A stretch of 64,000 nucleotides of DNA from Bifidobacterium sp. WK041_4_12 (GCF_041080795.1 NZ_CP129674.1:124001-188000), one strand, 5' to 3'; positions 16,979 through 25,626 are shown, counted from the stretch's first letter. A program made the numbers and translations. The notes: generated by a model not told the origin, from the sequence alone.

Positions 16979-17746
16979 ATGACCACAGGAATGCAAGAGA
17001 GGATGAAGATTAGCCGCCGTGAACGTAACACCACTGCTACGCGTGCGAAAATTTTCGACGTTGCACATGAATTGTTTTCTGAAAAAGGGTATGACGCGGT
17101 AACTGTCCAACATATTGCTGACACGGCTGATATTGGTATCGGAACGCTGTTCTATCATGCATCTTCGAAAACTGAGTTGTTTCTCATGGTGTATAACTCT
17201 TCGCTGGAACAAGCAATACAAGCTGGCCGAAAAGCCCAGAATGATCTTCCGGCGGATGCTAGTCTTTGCGATCGTATTCTTGCTCTCTCGCTTCCCATTG
17301 CCGATGCGATGAACAGTCCTGAAGCTGGAAACTTTGCCAGATATCACAAGGAGTTGCTGTTCGGTGATTCCAACGATCGTTATAGGCGTGCCGGCATTGA
17401 TTTGGTCAGAGGCTTTGAAAGCGAGGTTGCAGGTGTGTTAGGCGGCGCGCTGCATATTGATGCGCACAGTTTGCTGACACGACTGACCGCCCGTGCAATC
17501 TTCGCTGCATTGCATTTCGATATTGCCTTACCTGAGACGGATTTGAACCCGGCCACCAGATTCGCGGGTGCTGGTTCGATGAGTCTTCGCATGCAGATTC
17601 AGATTATCGTCGAAGGTTTTGAAAGTATCGGCGCACGCCACGCCACACCCAACCGTGGTGAGTTGAATCTGGGGACGCAAGCAGCTCACACCAGTGACGA
17701 CAACGACTCTTGGTTGGCCGTCATCCCGGCTCACGATGTTTCCTGA
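16979..17746 (+). CDS. TetR-family regulator of the oleate hydratase operon
   Basis: 255 residues. The N-terminal HTH is TRAKIFDVAHELFSEKGYDAVTVQHIADTADIGIGTLFYHASSKTEL in outline, the canonical TetR_N domain. The C-terminal ligand domain is not recognisable by eye, and the final 35 residues look disordered. GGTAGGAAGC precedes the ATG. The oleate hydratase gene starts 53 bp downstream on the same strand, so the regulator probably senses free fatty acids and controls both genes (inference). Confidence 0.9.
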   Translation: MTTGMQERMKISRRERNTTATRAKIFDVAHELFSEKGYDAVTVQHIADTADIGIGTLFYHASSKTELFLMVYNSSLEQAIQAGRKAQNDLPADASLCDRILALSLPIADAMNSPEAGNFARYHKELLFGDSNDRYRRAGIDLVRGFESEVAGVLGGALHIDAHSLLTRLTARAIFAALHFDIALPETDLNPATRFAGAGSMSLRMQIQIIVEGFESIGARHATPNRGELNLGTQAAHTSDDNDSWLAVIPAHDVS

Positions 17747-17799
17747 TAGTTCTATCGCAACAATTCACAGATATGTCATTAGCTTCGAAAGGAAATACT

Positions 17800-19587
17800 A
17801 TGCATTACTCAAGTGGTAATTATGAAGCGTTCGTTCACCCACGCAAACCAGCTCGATCTGATTCAGTGTCAGCATATATTGTCGGGAGCGGACTAGCTGG
17901 CCTTTCGGCCGCCGTGTTCCTCATCCGAGACGGGCAGGTTGCTGGGGAGCGCATCCATATATTGGAGGAACTGCCGTTGGCAGGAGGTTCACTTGATGGC
18001 ATTCAGCGACCTGATATAGGGTTCATCACCAGAGGCGGTCGCGAAATGGAAAACCATTTTGAATGCCTGTGGGACATGTACCGGTCCATCCCATCCTTGG
18101 AAGTTCCGGGAGCCTCATATCTCGATGAATACTACTGGCTTGACAAAGATGACCCGAATTCTTCAAACTGCCGACTCATACACGAGCGAGGTGACCGCGA
18201 GCCTAGTGACGGCGATTTCACACTCACAGATGATGCGCAGAAGGAAATCGTCAAACTGATACTGATGCCGGAGAGTGAAACCGGCGATAAGACCATCGAA
18301 GACTTCTTCTCTGAGGAATTCTTTGCCAGTAATTTCTGGTACTACTGGGCGACCATGTTTGCATTTGAAAAGTGGCATTCGCTTGCCGAGATGCGTCGCT
18401 ATCTTATGCGGTTCATTCATCATATTGATGGGCTTCCCGATTTCACCGCGCTCAAATTCAACCGCTACAACCAGTATGATTCCATGGTCAAGCCTCTCCT
18501 CGCATACCTTGAAGAACACCATGTTGACATTCGCTATGGCACCACTGTTCGCAATATTGAAGTCGAATCGCATGGGGACAGCATCGTTGCGAAGAAACTG
18601 ATCCTCACTGTCAGCGGCGAGGATCAGGAACAGCCATTGAGTGAGGATGACCTGGTATTCGTCACCAACGGTTCCATCACCGAATCGACGACCTATGGAG
18701 ACCACCACACTCCTGCGCCCGTCACCAAGGAGCCAGGAGGCAGCTGGACCCTTTGGAAGAACCTCGCTAAACAGTCACCTGAGTTCGGGCATCCTGAAGT
18801 GTTCTATAAAGGTTTGCCTCAACGAAGCTGGTTCATTTCTGCAACAGCGACCATAGAAAACACTGAAGTCGATCCATATATCGAGCGTCTGACCAAGAGA
18901 CCTCTGCATGACAACAAAATCAATACCGGCGGTATCATCACCGTCACCGATTCCAACTGGCTGCTGAGTTTCGCCGTGCATCGTCAACCTCACTTCAAAG
19001 AACAACGACCGAACGAAACCACTGTGTGGATTTATGGCCTGTATTCCGATACCGAAGGCAACTACGTGCACAAGAAAATTACCGAATGCACTGGTGAAGA
19101 AATTACTCAGGAGTGGCTCTATCACCTTGGTGTTCCCGAGGCGCTGATCCCGAAGCTTGCAAAACAGGATTCCATCAACACCAACCCTGCATACATGCCG
19201 TTCATCACGAGCTATTTCATGCCACGCAAGGCAGGCGACAGGCCTGCGGTAATACCACAAGGATCAAAGAACCTTGCCTTCATCGGCAACTTCGCCGAAT
19301 CACCCACCAGAGACACGGTATTCACCACCGAATATTCAGTGCGCACGGCAATGGAAGCGGTTTACTCTTTCCTCGATGTGGAGCGCGCTGTGCCTGAAGT
19401 ATTCGGATCCACATATGACATCAGAGAATTGTTGAAAGCTGCGTACTATCTGCGCGATAGAAAGAGCCTTCTCGAAGCTCCTCTGCCAACTAAATTACCA
19501 ATACCTGCTCTTGTGAAAAACAAAGCATTACACAAAATCCAAGGCACCTGGATAGAAGAACTCCTCAAAGAGTCCCACCTCCTGTAA
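17800..19587 (+). CDS. ohyA: Oleate hydratase (MCRA family, FAD-dependent)
   Basis: 595 residues from ATG 17800 after GAAAGG. The enzyme adds water to the cis-9 double bond of oleic or linoleic acid to give 10-hydroxy fatty acids, detoxifying free fatty acids at the membrane. The FAD-binding start AYIVGSGLAGLSAAVFLIRDG is followed by RIHILEELPLAGGSLDG, and RGGREMENHFECLWDMY holds the family's catalytic Glu region. FVTNGSITESTTYGDH, GIITVTDSNWLLSF and NLAFIGNFAESPTRDTVFTTEYSVR are further family blocks. Its length is normal and it appears intact. Confidence 0.95.
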   Translation: MHYSSGNYEAFVHPRKPARSDSVSAYIVGSGLAGLSAAVFLIRDGQVAGERIHILEELPLAGGSLDGIQRPDIGFITRGGREMENHFECLWDMYRSIPSLEVPGASYLDEYYWLDKDDPNSSNCRLIHERGDREPSDGDFTLTDDAQKEIVKLILMPESETGDKTIEDFFSEEFFASNFWYYWATMFAFEKWHSLAEMRRYLMRFIHHIDGLPDFTALKFNRYNQYDSMVKPLLAYLEEHHVDIRYGTTVRNIEVESHGDSIVAKKLILTVSGEDQEQPLSEDDLVFVTNGSITESTTYGDHHTPAPVTKEPGGSWTLWKNLAKQSPEFGHPEVFYKGLPQRSWFISATATIENTEVDPYIERLTKRPLHDNKINTGGIITVTDSNWLLSFAVHRQPHFKEQRPNETTVWIYGLYSDTEGNYVHKKITECTGEEITQEWLYHLGVPEALIPKLAKQDSINTNPAYMPFITSYFMPRKAGDRPAVIPQGSKNLAFIGNFAESPTRDTVFTTEYSVRTAMEAVYSFLDVERAVPEVFGSTYDIRELLKAAYYLRDRKSLLEAPLPTKLPIPALVKNKALHKIQGTWIEELLKESHLL

Positions 19588-19647
19588 AACGGATTGAATT
19601 CAAAATCGATTCGTAACCAGGATCCTCTACAACAGGACTACGGAAAA

Positions 19648-19695
19648 CGCATCTTCTCTCGGCCAAGTCAAAAATACGCATAGCCAAGAGAAGAT
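19648..19695 (+). terminator. Hairpin downstream of ohyA
   Basis: GCATCTTCTCTCGGC pairs with GCCAAGAGAAGATGC (one mismatch) around an A-rich loop, about 60 bp after the ohyA stop, and is followed by ATTCTTG. It is a likely factor-independent terminator, though the T run is short. Confidence 0.55.
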
Positions 19696-19849
19696 GCATT
19701 CTTGATGCCATCATTACCTTGTCATGTGGCAATGCCCACAGTTTCTCCGTGAAACACCTCCGCAGATGATCACAAGGCCATACCACAGTCATACGAATCC
19801 ATACGCTTTCTTTCCAAGCTGAAACGCCCCACCGCCAGCCAGCATACGA

Positions 19850-20656
19850 GGCAGTCGAATCAACCGTGATTGTTGATCCATGCTCTAGGAGAATGGTCGA
19901 ACTGATCCAGATCGGCGGGCGTGGGCGGCAGCCCACGATTCATCTCCCCCGCCCGTGCCGGTACTTCGAGATCTCAGGCGGAGATTGATCTGTCGTGAGC
20001 CGCTTGGCCTCCGCCTTGAGTTCCTAACGTAGGTAACTGGCGGTCTTCTTTAATTTGGACTTGTCACTGCCTTTGGTCTGGTAGCCGTAGCGTTGGCGCT
20101 GCCGCTCGTATTCGCTGTCGCTCAATGCCTGGTATACGTTCGGTGTTGTGGAATCATCATGACCACCGGGCTTGAAGCCGATGGAGGGTAGGAGCCGGCG
20201 ATCCTGCTCGGGTGGGAGCGGTTGCACGATCTTGTCGAACATGGCTTCCAGCTTGCTATGGTCCACGTTCTCGTGGGCGATGAACGAGGCAATGTCGTTC
20301 TCTCGCTTGGATACCTGCGACCAGTCCAGGCCCCAACCGGCGTCACGGGCTATCAGCGTCCAGAAGACGCGCTGCGTGCGACCATTGCCCTCGCGGAAGG
20401 GATGCAGGGTGTTGAAGTTGTCGAAGTTGACGGCCAGACGCTCGATGAACCGGCCGCGATCCAAGCCTTGCAGCATATGATCATCGCGCAGCGTCGTCTC
20501 GGCGTATCGCACGCCCGTGGTGAACAGTTGCAAGGGTTGGAAGACGCTGCCACCGCCCTTGCTCATGTCGATGGTGCGGATCCGTCCCGCCCACTCGTAC
20601 ACATCCTGGAACAGGAAATGATGGATCCACTGCAACTGCTTGACCGTCCCCTCGGC
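19850..20656. repeat. Direct repeat R2 (about 800 bp, carries most of fic)
   Basis: Second copy of the repeat at 15332-16138, same orientation. This copy is the parent, because fic continues past its right end with the full N-terminus and the antitoxin gene. Confidence 0.9.
19855..19960. repeat. Origin-like motif, copy 2
   Basis: Nearly identical to copy 1, located just downstream of the full fic gene, at the outer left edge of the plasmid-like module. Confidence 0.5.
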
Positions 20657-20800
20657 AGTGAGTGGTGTCTTTTGCAATTGCAGGAATCGGAACGTGACCC
20701 AATCATTCTCAGCGGCATTCAACGCCTGCCCGCTATGGGCGTTGACCAGGTTGCGCAGCACACCGGTGCCAGGAATCAGATACGGGTCAACGTCGCTCAT
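20024..20800 (-). CDS. Fic-domain AMP-transferase (toxin)
   Basis: 258 residues, full length. The Fic motif HPFREGNGRTQRVFW carries the catalytic His and the anion-binding GNGR. Upstream WAGRIRTIDMSKGGG is the typical flap region before it. Fic enzymes transfer AMP from ATP to Tyr/Ser/Thr of a target protein, often a topoisomerase in bacterial class I systems. The preceding gene encodes a short protein with the inhibitory motif, and the ATGA overlap couples them. The C-terminal tail is Lys-rich. It is probably a plasmid-stabilising toxin. Confidence 0.9.
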   Translation of the reverse strand: MSDVDPYLIPGTGVLRNLVNAHSGQALNAAENDWVTFRFLQLQKTPLTAEGTVKQLQWIHHFLFQDVYEWAGRIRTIDMSKGGGSVFQPLQLFTTGVRYAETTLRDDHMLQGLDRGRFIERLAVNFDNFNTLHPFREGNGRTQRVFWTLIARDAGWGLDWSQVSKRENDIASFIAHENVDHSKLEAMFDKIVQPLPPEQDRRLLPSIGFKPGGHDDSTTPNVYQALSDSEYERQRQRYGYQTKGSDKSKLKKTASYLR

Positions 20801-20979
20801 AGGCTGCTATGCATGGCATATCGTTGGTTCAACCGGTCGAGCAAACCCTGCAAGTCAATGGATCCATCCACATACTCTTGCGCGTCTCGATGGAAGGCGT
20901 CGGTGACGCGCCCGCCTTCAAGCTCGGCGGAATGCATGCCGTCACGCAACGCTAATGCTCGTCGTGTCCTCTCATCCAT
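20797..20979 (-). CDS. Fic antitoxin (FicA/VbhA-like)
   Basis: 60 residues. It contains HSAELEGGRVT, which fits the inhibitory helix motif [S/T]xxxE[G/N] of class I Fic antitoxins: S, then E, then G. That Glu would occupy the ATP gamma-phosphate site of the Fic partner. The rest (AQEYVDGSIDLQGLLDRLNQRY) matches the C-terminal helix of VbhA-type proteins. It is encoded just before fic, with a 4-bp overlap. Confidence 0.85.
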   Translation of the reverse strand: MDERTRRALALRDGMHSAELEGGRVTDAFHRDAQEYVDGSIDLQGLLDRLNQRYAMHSSL

Positions 20980-21028
20980 TGAACCCTCCCTTACTCGTAC
21001 CTTCCATTATCCCACAATCAGCGGTGTT

Positions 21029-21791
21029 TCACCTTGCCGCGCACTGGGTCAGGAGATTCACGGTCTGCGTCTTCTCCGCACTGCTCATGGTGAGCCGATA
21101 CTTGTGCTTGATGTAGGCTCTTTTGGCCATGTAGTCGCAATGCCAGGCCGTGTTGTCGGGCAGCCATACCGGGCTGCTTGACACATCCCAGTCCACGCCG
21201 GCGGCCTGCAACACGTCTGGATCGTTGTAATAGGAGACCCGCTCCCCCGCCCTGGACGACCGCCACAGGCCCGACGCCCAGGCATCCTGCACGGCCACGA
21301 CATGATCGATCTGCACCAGCATGCTCGTCTTCTCACCCTTCACGAAATACATGCTCTCACTCGTATAGGGATCCTGGAGGTCGCCGGACTGCATCTTGCA
21401 ATACCGGTTCATGACCACGTTCGTCATATCCCTTTTCAACACGTAATCCCTGGTCGTGCCATACCCGCACAGACTGCTGCTTCTCTGCCAGTCACCGAAC
21501 TGGCTGTCACGGCTGTACCCCGGCAAGATGAGGCGTGGCCACACTCTCCTGCCGCGCATACCGCAAAGCCGTCGCATAGGACACGGGAGCCTTGAACGCC
21601 GAGGCGAAGGAACCAGACGCAGACGGCGACGAGGCAGAGGATGACGTGGCGTTGGCCTGAGCGGAACCGGAGTCGGCGGTGATATTCCTGCCATACCCCT
21701 GCCAGGCCGCGAACACGGCCATAACAACCAGCGTCGCCAGCCAGGGCACTGATCCTCGCGCCGGCCGGCGCGGATAGTAGCGTCTACTCAT
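21029..21791 (-). pseudogene. Secreted HNH (DUF1524-type) nuclease, frameshifted
   Basis: The first frame (ATG at 21791) gives MSRRYYPRR, a transmembrane or signal helix (VPWLATLVVMAVFAAW) and a Ser/Ala-rich linker to RQESVATP. Coding then continues in another frame as LILPGYSRDSQFGDWQ and runs to 21029. That part has GTTRDYVLKRDMTNV, DPYTSESMYFVKG and VQIDHVVAVQDAWASG (HNH His with Asp). This is the common actinobacterial extracellular HNH protein. One frameshift at about 21530-21545 breaks it. The start overlaps the ssb-like stop by 8 bp. Confidence 0.75.
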
Positions 21792-22161
21792 CGGACTTAC
21801 CATCCTTATGCAGTCGATCCCAGTTGAGCACGTCATAGCCCAGGCTCGTCTCACTGCTGAACACCACAAGCTTCAGCTTGCGCTTGTTCCCCTTGGCCTT
21901 CGCCGGGCTGCCCCCGGCCATGACGAACGAACCCTTGCACAACGGATCCACGGGTGCGGCAGCGAGGTTCTTGATGTATTCCTTCGTCTTACCCCTGGCT
22001 TCCAACTCCACATACTCGGTGGCCGCGCCCGTATGGTTCACCGCCACCGTCAGCCACACCACCTCGTCATACATCCCATCAGCAGCAGGAAACCGCTGCA
22101 CGCGAGGATCCGTCGCCAGATTGCCCGCCACATACACAAAGTCACCAGACATGAAAGCCAT
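21784..22161 (-). CDS. Plasmid-type single-stranded DNA-binding protein
   Basis: 125 residues. The OB-fold start DFVYVAGNLATDPRVQRF and WLTVAVNHTGAATEYVELEARGK correspond to the SSB pattern (GNLTxDPE, VAVN). The C-terminus ends SDE rather than in the usual acidic DDDIPF tip. It is shorter than chromosomal SSB. AGGTGAGG precedes the ATG. Its place between partition genes and the nuclease supports plasmid origin. Confidence 0.7.
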   Translation of the reverse strand: MAFMSGDFVYVAGNLATDPRVQRFPAADGMYDEVVWLTVAVNHTGAATEYVELEARGKTKEYIKNLAAAPVDPLCKGSFVMAGGSPAKAKGNKRKLKLVVFSSETSLGYDVLNWDRLHKDGKSDE

Positions 22162-22259
22162 GGTCGCCTCACCTAACAGATTTATCGCTTTATGTCTTTA
22201 TTCTAGCAATATTAGTGTTTTTATGTAATTCTGTTTCTCTGTCTTTATTGCATTGTTGC

Positions 22260-22466
22260 TTAGTTCTTTATCTCTGTGTCTATCCATTCCTCAATGATTT
22301 TCGTCATGGGTTTGCCTGTTCTTACCGATTCCATCTTCAGCTTCCGATGCTTGCTCACCGGAAGGTACAGACTGATCTGCTGCGTCTTCTCCTTCGTCTC
22401 GCCGGTCTTGTCAATGAGCACGTCGGTGAGCTTCTTCGTTGCCTTCTTATTCAGATCTATTGCCAT
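22260..22466 (-). CDS. Small RHH protein, probable partition partner of ParA
   Basis: 68 residues. QQISLYLPVSKHRKLKMESVRTGKPMTKIIEEWI is a ribbon-helix-helix pattern (strand, helix, turn, helix). It directly follows parA on the same strand and is preceded by one of the repeated TGTCTTTATTG motifs, the likely DNA site of such a protein. It resembles ParG/CopG-like centromere-binding proteins in arrangement. Confidence 0.7.
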   Translation of the reverse strand: MAIDLNKKATKKLTDVLIDKTGETKEKTQQISLYLPVSKHRKLKMESVRTGKPMTKIIEEWIDTEIKN

Positions 22467-22522
22467 GATTCTTGCTTTCTGTCTTTATTGCTAATGTCTT
22501 TCTGCATTTATGTTTTTGTTGC

Positions 22523-23114
22523 TTATTGGCGGAAGGCGGCCATTACCTCGTCCACGGCTTCCTTGTACCCACTGTCTGCCGGGATGGCATTGGTGCCGAT
22601 GGCTCGCTTGATGCTTTCTCTTGCCTTGATGTAGGAATCCAGGCGAGATAGCCCGGCTTCCTTGATGCGTTTCTCGCATTGACGCCACTCGACCGTGCGA
22701 TCATCCACGCGCGTGACCAGCACCGTCATGGGCTTATCGACCGCCTCTGCCGTTTCCAGTGCTCGGGTCACGTCCAGTTTGCTTGGCTGTGTGGTGATGA
22801 TGACAAGATCAGCCGCCGAGATTGCCGCTTGAATGATCTCGGCTTGCAACGGGGGGGGTGTCGATAAGCACCCAGTCGGCGTCTGATACGGGTGGTTCAT
22901 CTACTTCCTTCATGTTTGCGCTGTGCACGAGAAAGGGGAGAGGCGTCCCGTTTTTCTGTGCCATCTTTTTCCAGTCCGTAGCCCCTCCGGAAGGGTCGGT
23001 GTCCCTAACTTCCACCTTTTCCCCTCTTGCAGTCAGGATACCGGCGAACATGAGGGCGCTTGTGGTCTTCGCCGCGCCGCCCTTGGTGTTGGCGAAGGTG
23101 ATGAAGTGTGCCAT
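22523..23114 (-). pseudogene. parA: ParA-type partition ATPase, frameshift in a C8 run
   Basis: N-terminal frame: MAHFITFANTKGGAAKTTSA is the deviant Walker A (KGGAAKTT), followed by VEVRDTDPSGGATDW and ADWVLIDTPP. Coding then moves to the next frame (LQAEIIQAAISAADLVII, TTQPSKLDV, VLVTRVD) to 22523. The shift lies in a run of eight C (coding strand, about 22851-22858). Removing one C restores the frame exactly. This may be a real slippage mutation, phase variation, or a sequencing error. ParA ATPases drive plasmid segregation with the RHH partner. Confidence 0.85.
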
Positions 23115-23397
23115 GACTATGCCTTTCTGTCTTTATTGCTTATGTCTTTATTGTAGCACTAATTATTGCTTGCAATAAAACGGTTATTATTGTTGGCAGC
23201 TATTTCAAATAATCCCTTACTCACCGCGTTGAATGCTATCCGAAACCAATCGAATCAACTTTGTTGTTGATTCGTGCGGCAGTGCCGAGGGCATGGTCGA
23301 GCTGATTCAGCTCGGCGGGGTAGAGGGGCGGCAGTCCCTCATGCAAACATCAGAACAACCTTTGCAAACATGATTTCGTGTGCTCTATATGTTTTAT
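23115..23397. other. Upstream region of the par operon with origin-like motif
   Basis: It contains two iteron copies (23128-23153) and, at 23248-23340, the third version of the origin-like motif found downstream of both fic copies. No gene was seen. Confidence 0.55.
23248..23340. repeat. Origin-like motif, copy 3 (diverged)
   Basis: GAATCAACTTTGTTG, TTGATTC and GAGCTGATTCAGCTC form inverted repeats, followed by GGCGGCAGTCCC. The block order matches copies 1 and 2 but the sequence is diverged. It sits at the outer right edge of the plasmid-like module (about 19.85-23.34 kb). Confidence 0.5.
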
Positions 23398-23692
23398 GGC
23401 CTTTCGCTGTTTGGTGTGGGTGGGGCTGGTTATATGGTGACGGTGGCTAGGTCGAGCTTGCCGCAGGTCAGGTAGATCATCGTGGAGAAGTAGTCCATGT
23501 TGCGCAAGCCGCGGGCTCGGGTTTTGATGTGTTGGATGATGCTGTTCAATCCCTCGAGGATCGCGTTGGTGCACCGGTGGTCGAAATACGTGAGGATGTC
23601 CTGCCAGTGACGACGGATCCGGCGGGCGAGGGTTTTCATGGGTTCCAGACGGGAGTGCATCATCCACGAGCACAATGTCTGGAACCCGGCTT
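23398..23692 (-). pseudogene. ISL3-family transposase, C-terminal remnant
   Basis: The sequence is nearly identical to the left end of the complete ISL3 copy at 28695 and encodes only the last ~85 residues (TLCSWMMHSRLEPMKTLA to LATVTI). It is cut at 23692 by the end of IS3 copy 2. A Cys replaces an Arg in the tail. The inverted repeat GGCCTTTCGCTGTTTGG is intact at 23398. Confidence 0.9.
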
Positions 23693-23712
23693 TGAAGTGG
23701 ACTGGTTTTTGT

Positions 23713-24661
23713 TCACGCTGTTTTGTTGGTTTTTGGGGCGATTGATATCGCCTGGCGTTGATGATACAGGGTTTCGACTTCGCATGGTGTCCGGTAGCCG
23801 AGGCTTTCATGGAGACGTTGGCTGTTCCACCAGGAGACCCATGGGAACGTGGCCTGTTCCAACGCGTGCACGGATTCGAATGGCTTGGATCGGCGGATCA
23901 GTTCGCCCTTGTACGCGCCGTTGACGGTTTCGGCCAGCGCGTTGTCGTAGGAGTCGCCCACGCTGCCGGTGGATGCGAGGATGCCTGCTTGTGTCAGGTG
24001 CGTGCCGTACAGGGCACTGATGTATTGGGTGCCATGATCACTGTGGTGGATCAGGCCCGTGGTCCGCCCGTGCCGGGCTGTCCAGCTGATGGACCGGTCC
24101 AACGCGACCAGGGGCAGCGTCGTCCTGGTGTGCTGGCTCGCGGCGACGGCCCAGCCCACGATCCTTCTGGCGTACGCGTCGGTGACGAACGCCACATACG
24201 CGAACGAGCCGGACGCGAGTCGTGACGATGGTGATGTCGGCCACGTGCAAGCGTCCAGGAGCCTCGGTGGTGAACTGCCTGTTCACCAGGTCCGGCCTGT
24301 CCCCGGTGCTTCTGGCGGGTCGCGTGGTGATCGGGTTCCGTCCCCGACGCACCCCCTGGATCGTGAGGGAGCGCATGACGTGCAGCACCTGGTCACGCCC
24401 GATCCCACGCCATCCCCGGCGGATCAGCTGACGATGGACTTTCCGATACCCGTACACCGCCATGAACCGGTGCGCGTGGATCACCATGATGTCACGGGCC
24501 GGCGTCTCGTGACGAGCACGCATCCTGCTGGCGGCACGGGCTTTGACCTGCCGGTATGCTCTGGCGGTGAGAAACCCGCCAGCCAGCGCAGCCCGCGGGA
24601 CCGTGCGGATCGGCCCGACCCCGAACCGGTGGCGATGAGTGTCGATGTACTCGACCATCAA
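23713..24661 (-). pseudogene. IS3 OrfB, copy 2, same frameshift as copy 1
   Basis: The DDE core is split between two frames at the same CGCG position as in copy 1 (about 24215). The C-terminal frame has HHSDHGTQYIS and DSYDNALAET. Sharing the lesion means both copies descend from an already shifted element, or the element was mobilised in trans. Confidence 0.85.
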
Positions 24662-24960
24662 CGTCGTGTCGGGTCGAGCCGTGAGGCGAACAAAGCCGAC
24701 GCGCTCGACAGGATCTCGTTCGCCCGACGCAGCTGCGCATTCTCCCGACGCAGCCGCCTGAGCTCGCCGGACTCCTCGGGACCCGCCGTGCCTGCCGTAT
24801 CAGCCTTGGCCTGCCAGCGGCGCAATGATTCCGCAGCCACACCCAGATCCTTCGCCACGCCCTGCAACGCCTTCGTCTCCGACGCGTGATTCTCCCGGGA
24901 CTCGGCCAGCAGCCTGACGGCCCGGTCCCTGAACTCCTTGGCATATCCCGTACTCAACAT
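24658..24960 (-). CDS. IS3 OrfA, copy 2
   Basis: 100 residues, with the same helix-turn-helix and leucine-zipper-like segments as copy 1. The start differs slightly (MLSTGYAKEF), because the bases before the common part are changed. It overlaps orfB by 4 bp. Confidence 0.9.
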   Translation of the reverse strand: MLSTGYAKEFRDRAVRLLAESRENHASETKALQGVAKDLGVAAESLRRWQAKADTAGTAGPEESGELRRLRRENAQLRRANEILSSASALFASRLDPTRR

Positions 24961-25011
24961 CCCATCATTCCTTATCTGGGGGAAATCAGGAACAAAACCC
25001 AGTCCATATCA

Positions 25012-25607
25012 TTACGTTGATCGGCGCCGTCTTCACACTAACCTACATGCCTGCTGCCAGCATGTATCCACTCATGACCATGAAATACTTTCAGGGAACC
25101 GTTAGTCAGGCTGGCTTAATTGAAGCCATTTATTCAACTGGCATGCTAATCGGCGGCACTATCATTGGCCTCTTTGGTAAGTGGCAGGACCGGATGAAGC
25201 CCGTAATCATCGCGTTTTTCCTGGTTGGCATTCCAACCGGTATTAGCGGCATTTTGCCAGGTAACCAAACCGGATTTTTATGGTTCGCAGCTTTAAACAT
25301 CATTGAAGGAATTGCGACCCCATTTTTTACAACGCTTTTAATGGCAATGATTCAACAAAGTTATCCAGCAGAAGAGTTAGGGCGGATTCTAGGCGTTTTG
25401 AATTCTTTGTTGAATCTAGCTGGACCAATTGGCTTAATTTTTGCCGGTCCCCTAGCTGATGTGATTGGCATTGAACGCCTATTTGTGATTGCAGGAATCG
25501 GTGCTGCCATTTGCGGGGTGGTCGCGGTGTTAATGCCAATTACCAGGCAATATGACATTAGGCTGCATCAAAAATTGGCGAAATTAACTGAGCAACCAGA
25601 TAAGTAA
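25012..25607 (+). pseudogene. MFS efflux transporter, C-terminal half, lactobacillus-like
   Basis: About 197 residues forming six transmembrane helices (LTYMPAASMYPLMTMKYF, GLIEAIYSTGMLIGGTIIG, VIIAFFLVGIPTGISGI and others), the C-terminal half of a macrolide-efflux-like MFS protein. The 5' half is removed by IS3 copy 2. Codon use is AT-rich (TTA, AAT, ATT) and unlike the bifidobacterial genes around it. A strong terminator follows. Confidence 0.8.
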
Positions 25608-25626
25608 TTAACATGATGATCATAAA

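Larger units (their letters stand above)
19588..20023. other. Intergenic region between ohyA and fic
   Basis: 436 bp without a gene. It holds a terminator-like hairpin at 19648-19695 and, from 19850, the start of direct repeat R2 with an origin-like motif. Confidence 0.5.
22190..23153. repeat. Dispersed 11-bp iteron-like repeats in the partition operon
   Basis: TGTCTTTATTG occurs exactly at 22240-22250, 22480-22490, 23128-23138 and 23143-23153. Near-matches lie at 22193-22203 and 22495-22505. All copies lie between genes of the par/ssb block in the same orientation, and on the coding strand they also precede the ribosome binding sites. They may be the partition centromere or operator bound by the RHH protein. 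Confidence 0.7.
23693..25011 (-). mobile_element. IS3-family insertion sequence, copy 2
   Basis: 1319 bp, reverse orientation relative to copy 1, ends TGAAGTGGACTGG and CCAGTCCATATCA. It differs from copy 1 by a 3-bp insertion (one extra Thr codon in orfB) and a few substitutions. The left flank is the cut ISL3 remnant and the right flank is lactobacillus-like DNA. No target duplication is seen, so it marks a recombination junction. Confidence 0.9.

Noticed and set aside
22190..23153. CRISPR array
   Set aside because: The 11-bp repeats are too short, irregularly spaced and placed between genes, so they are iteron or operator-like instead.
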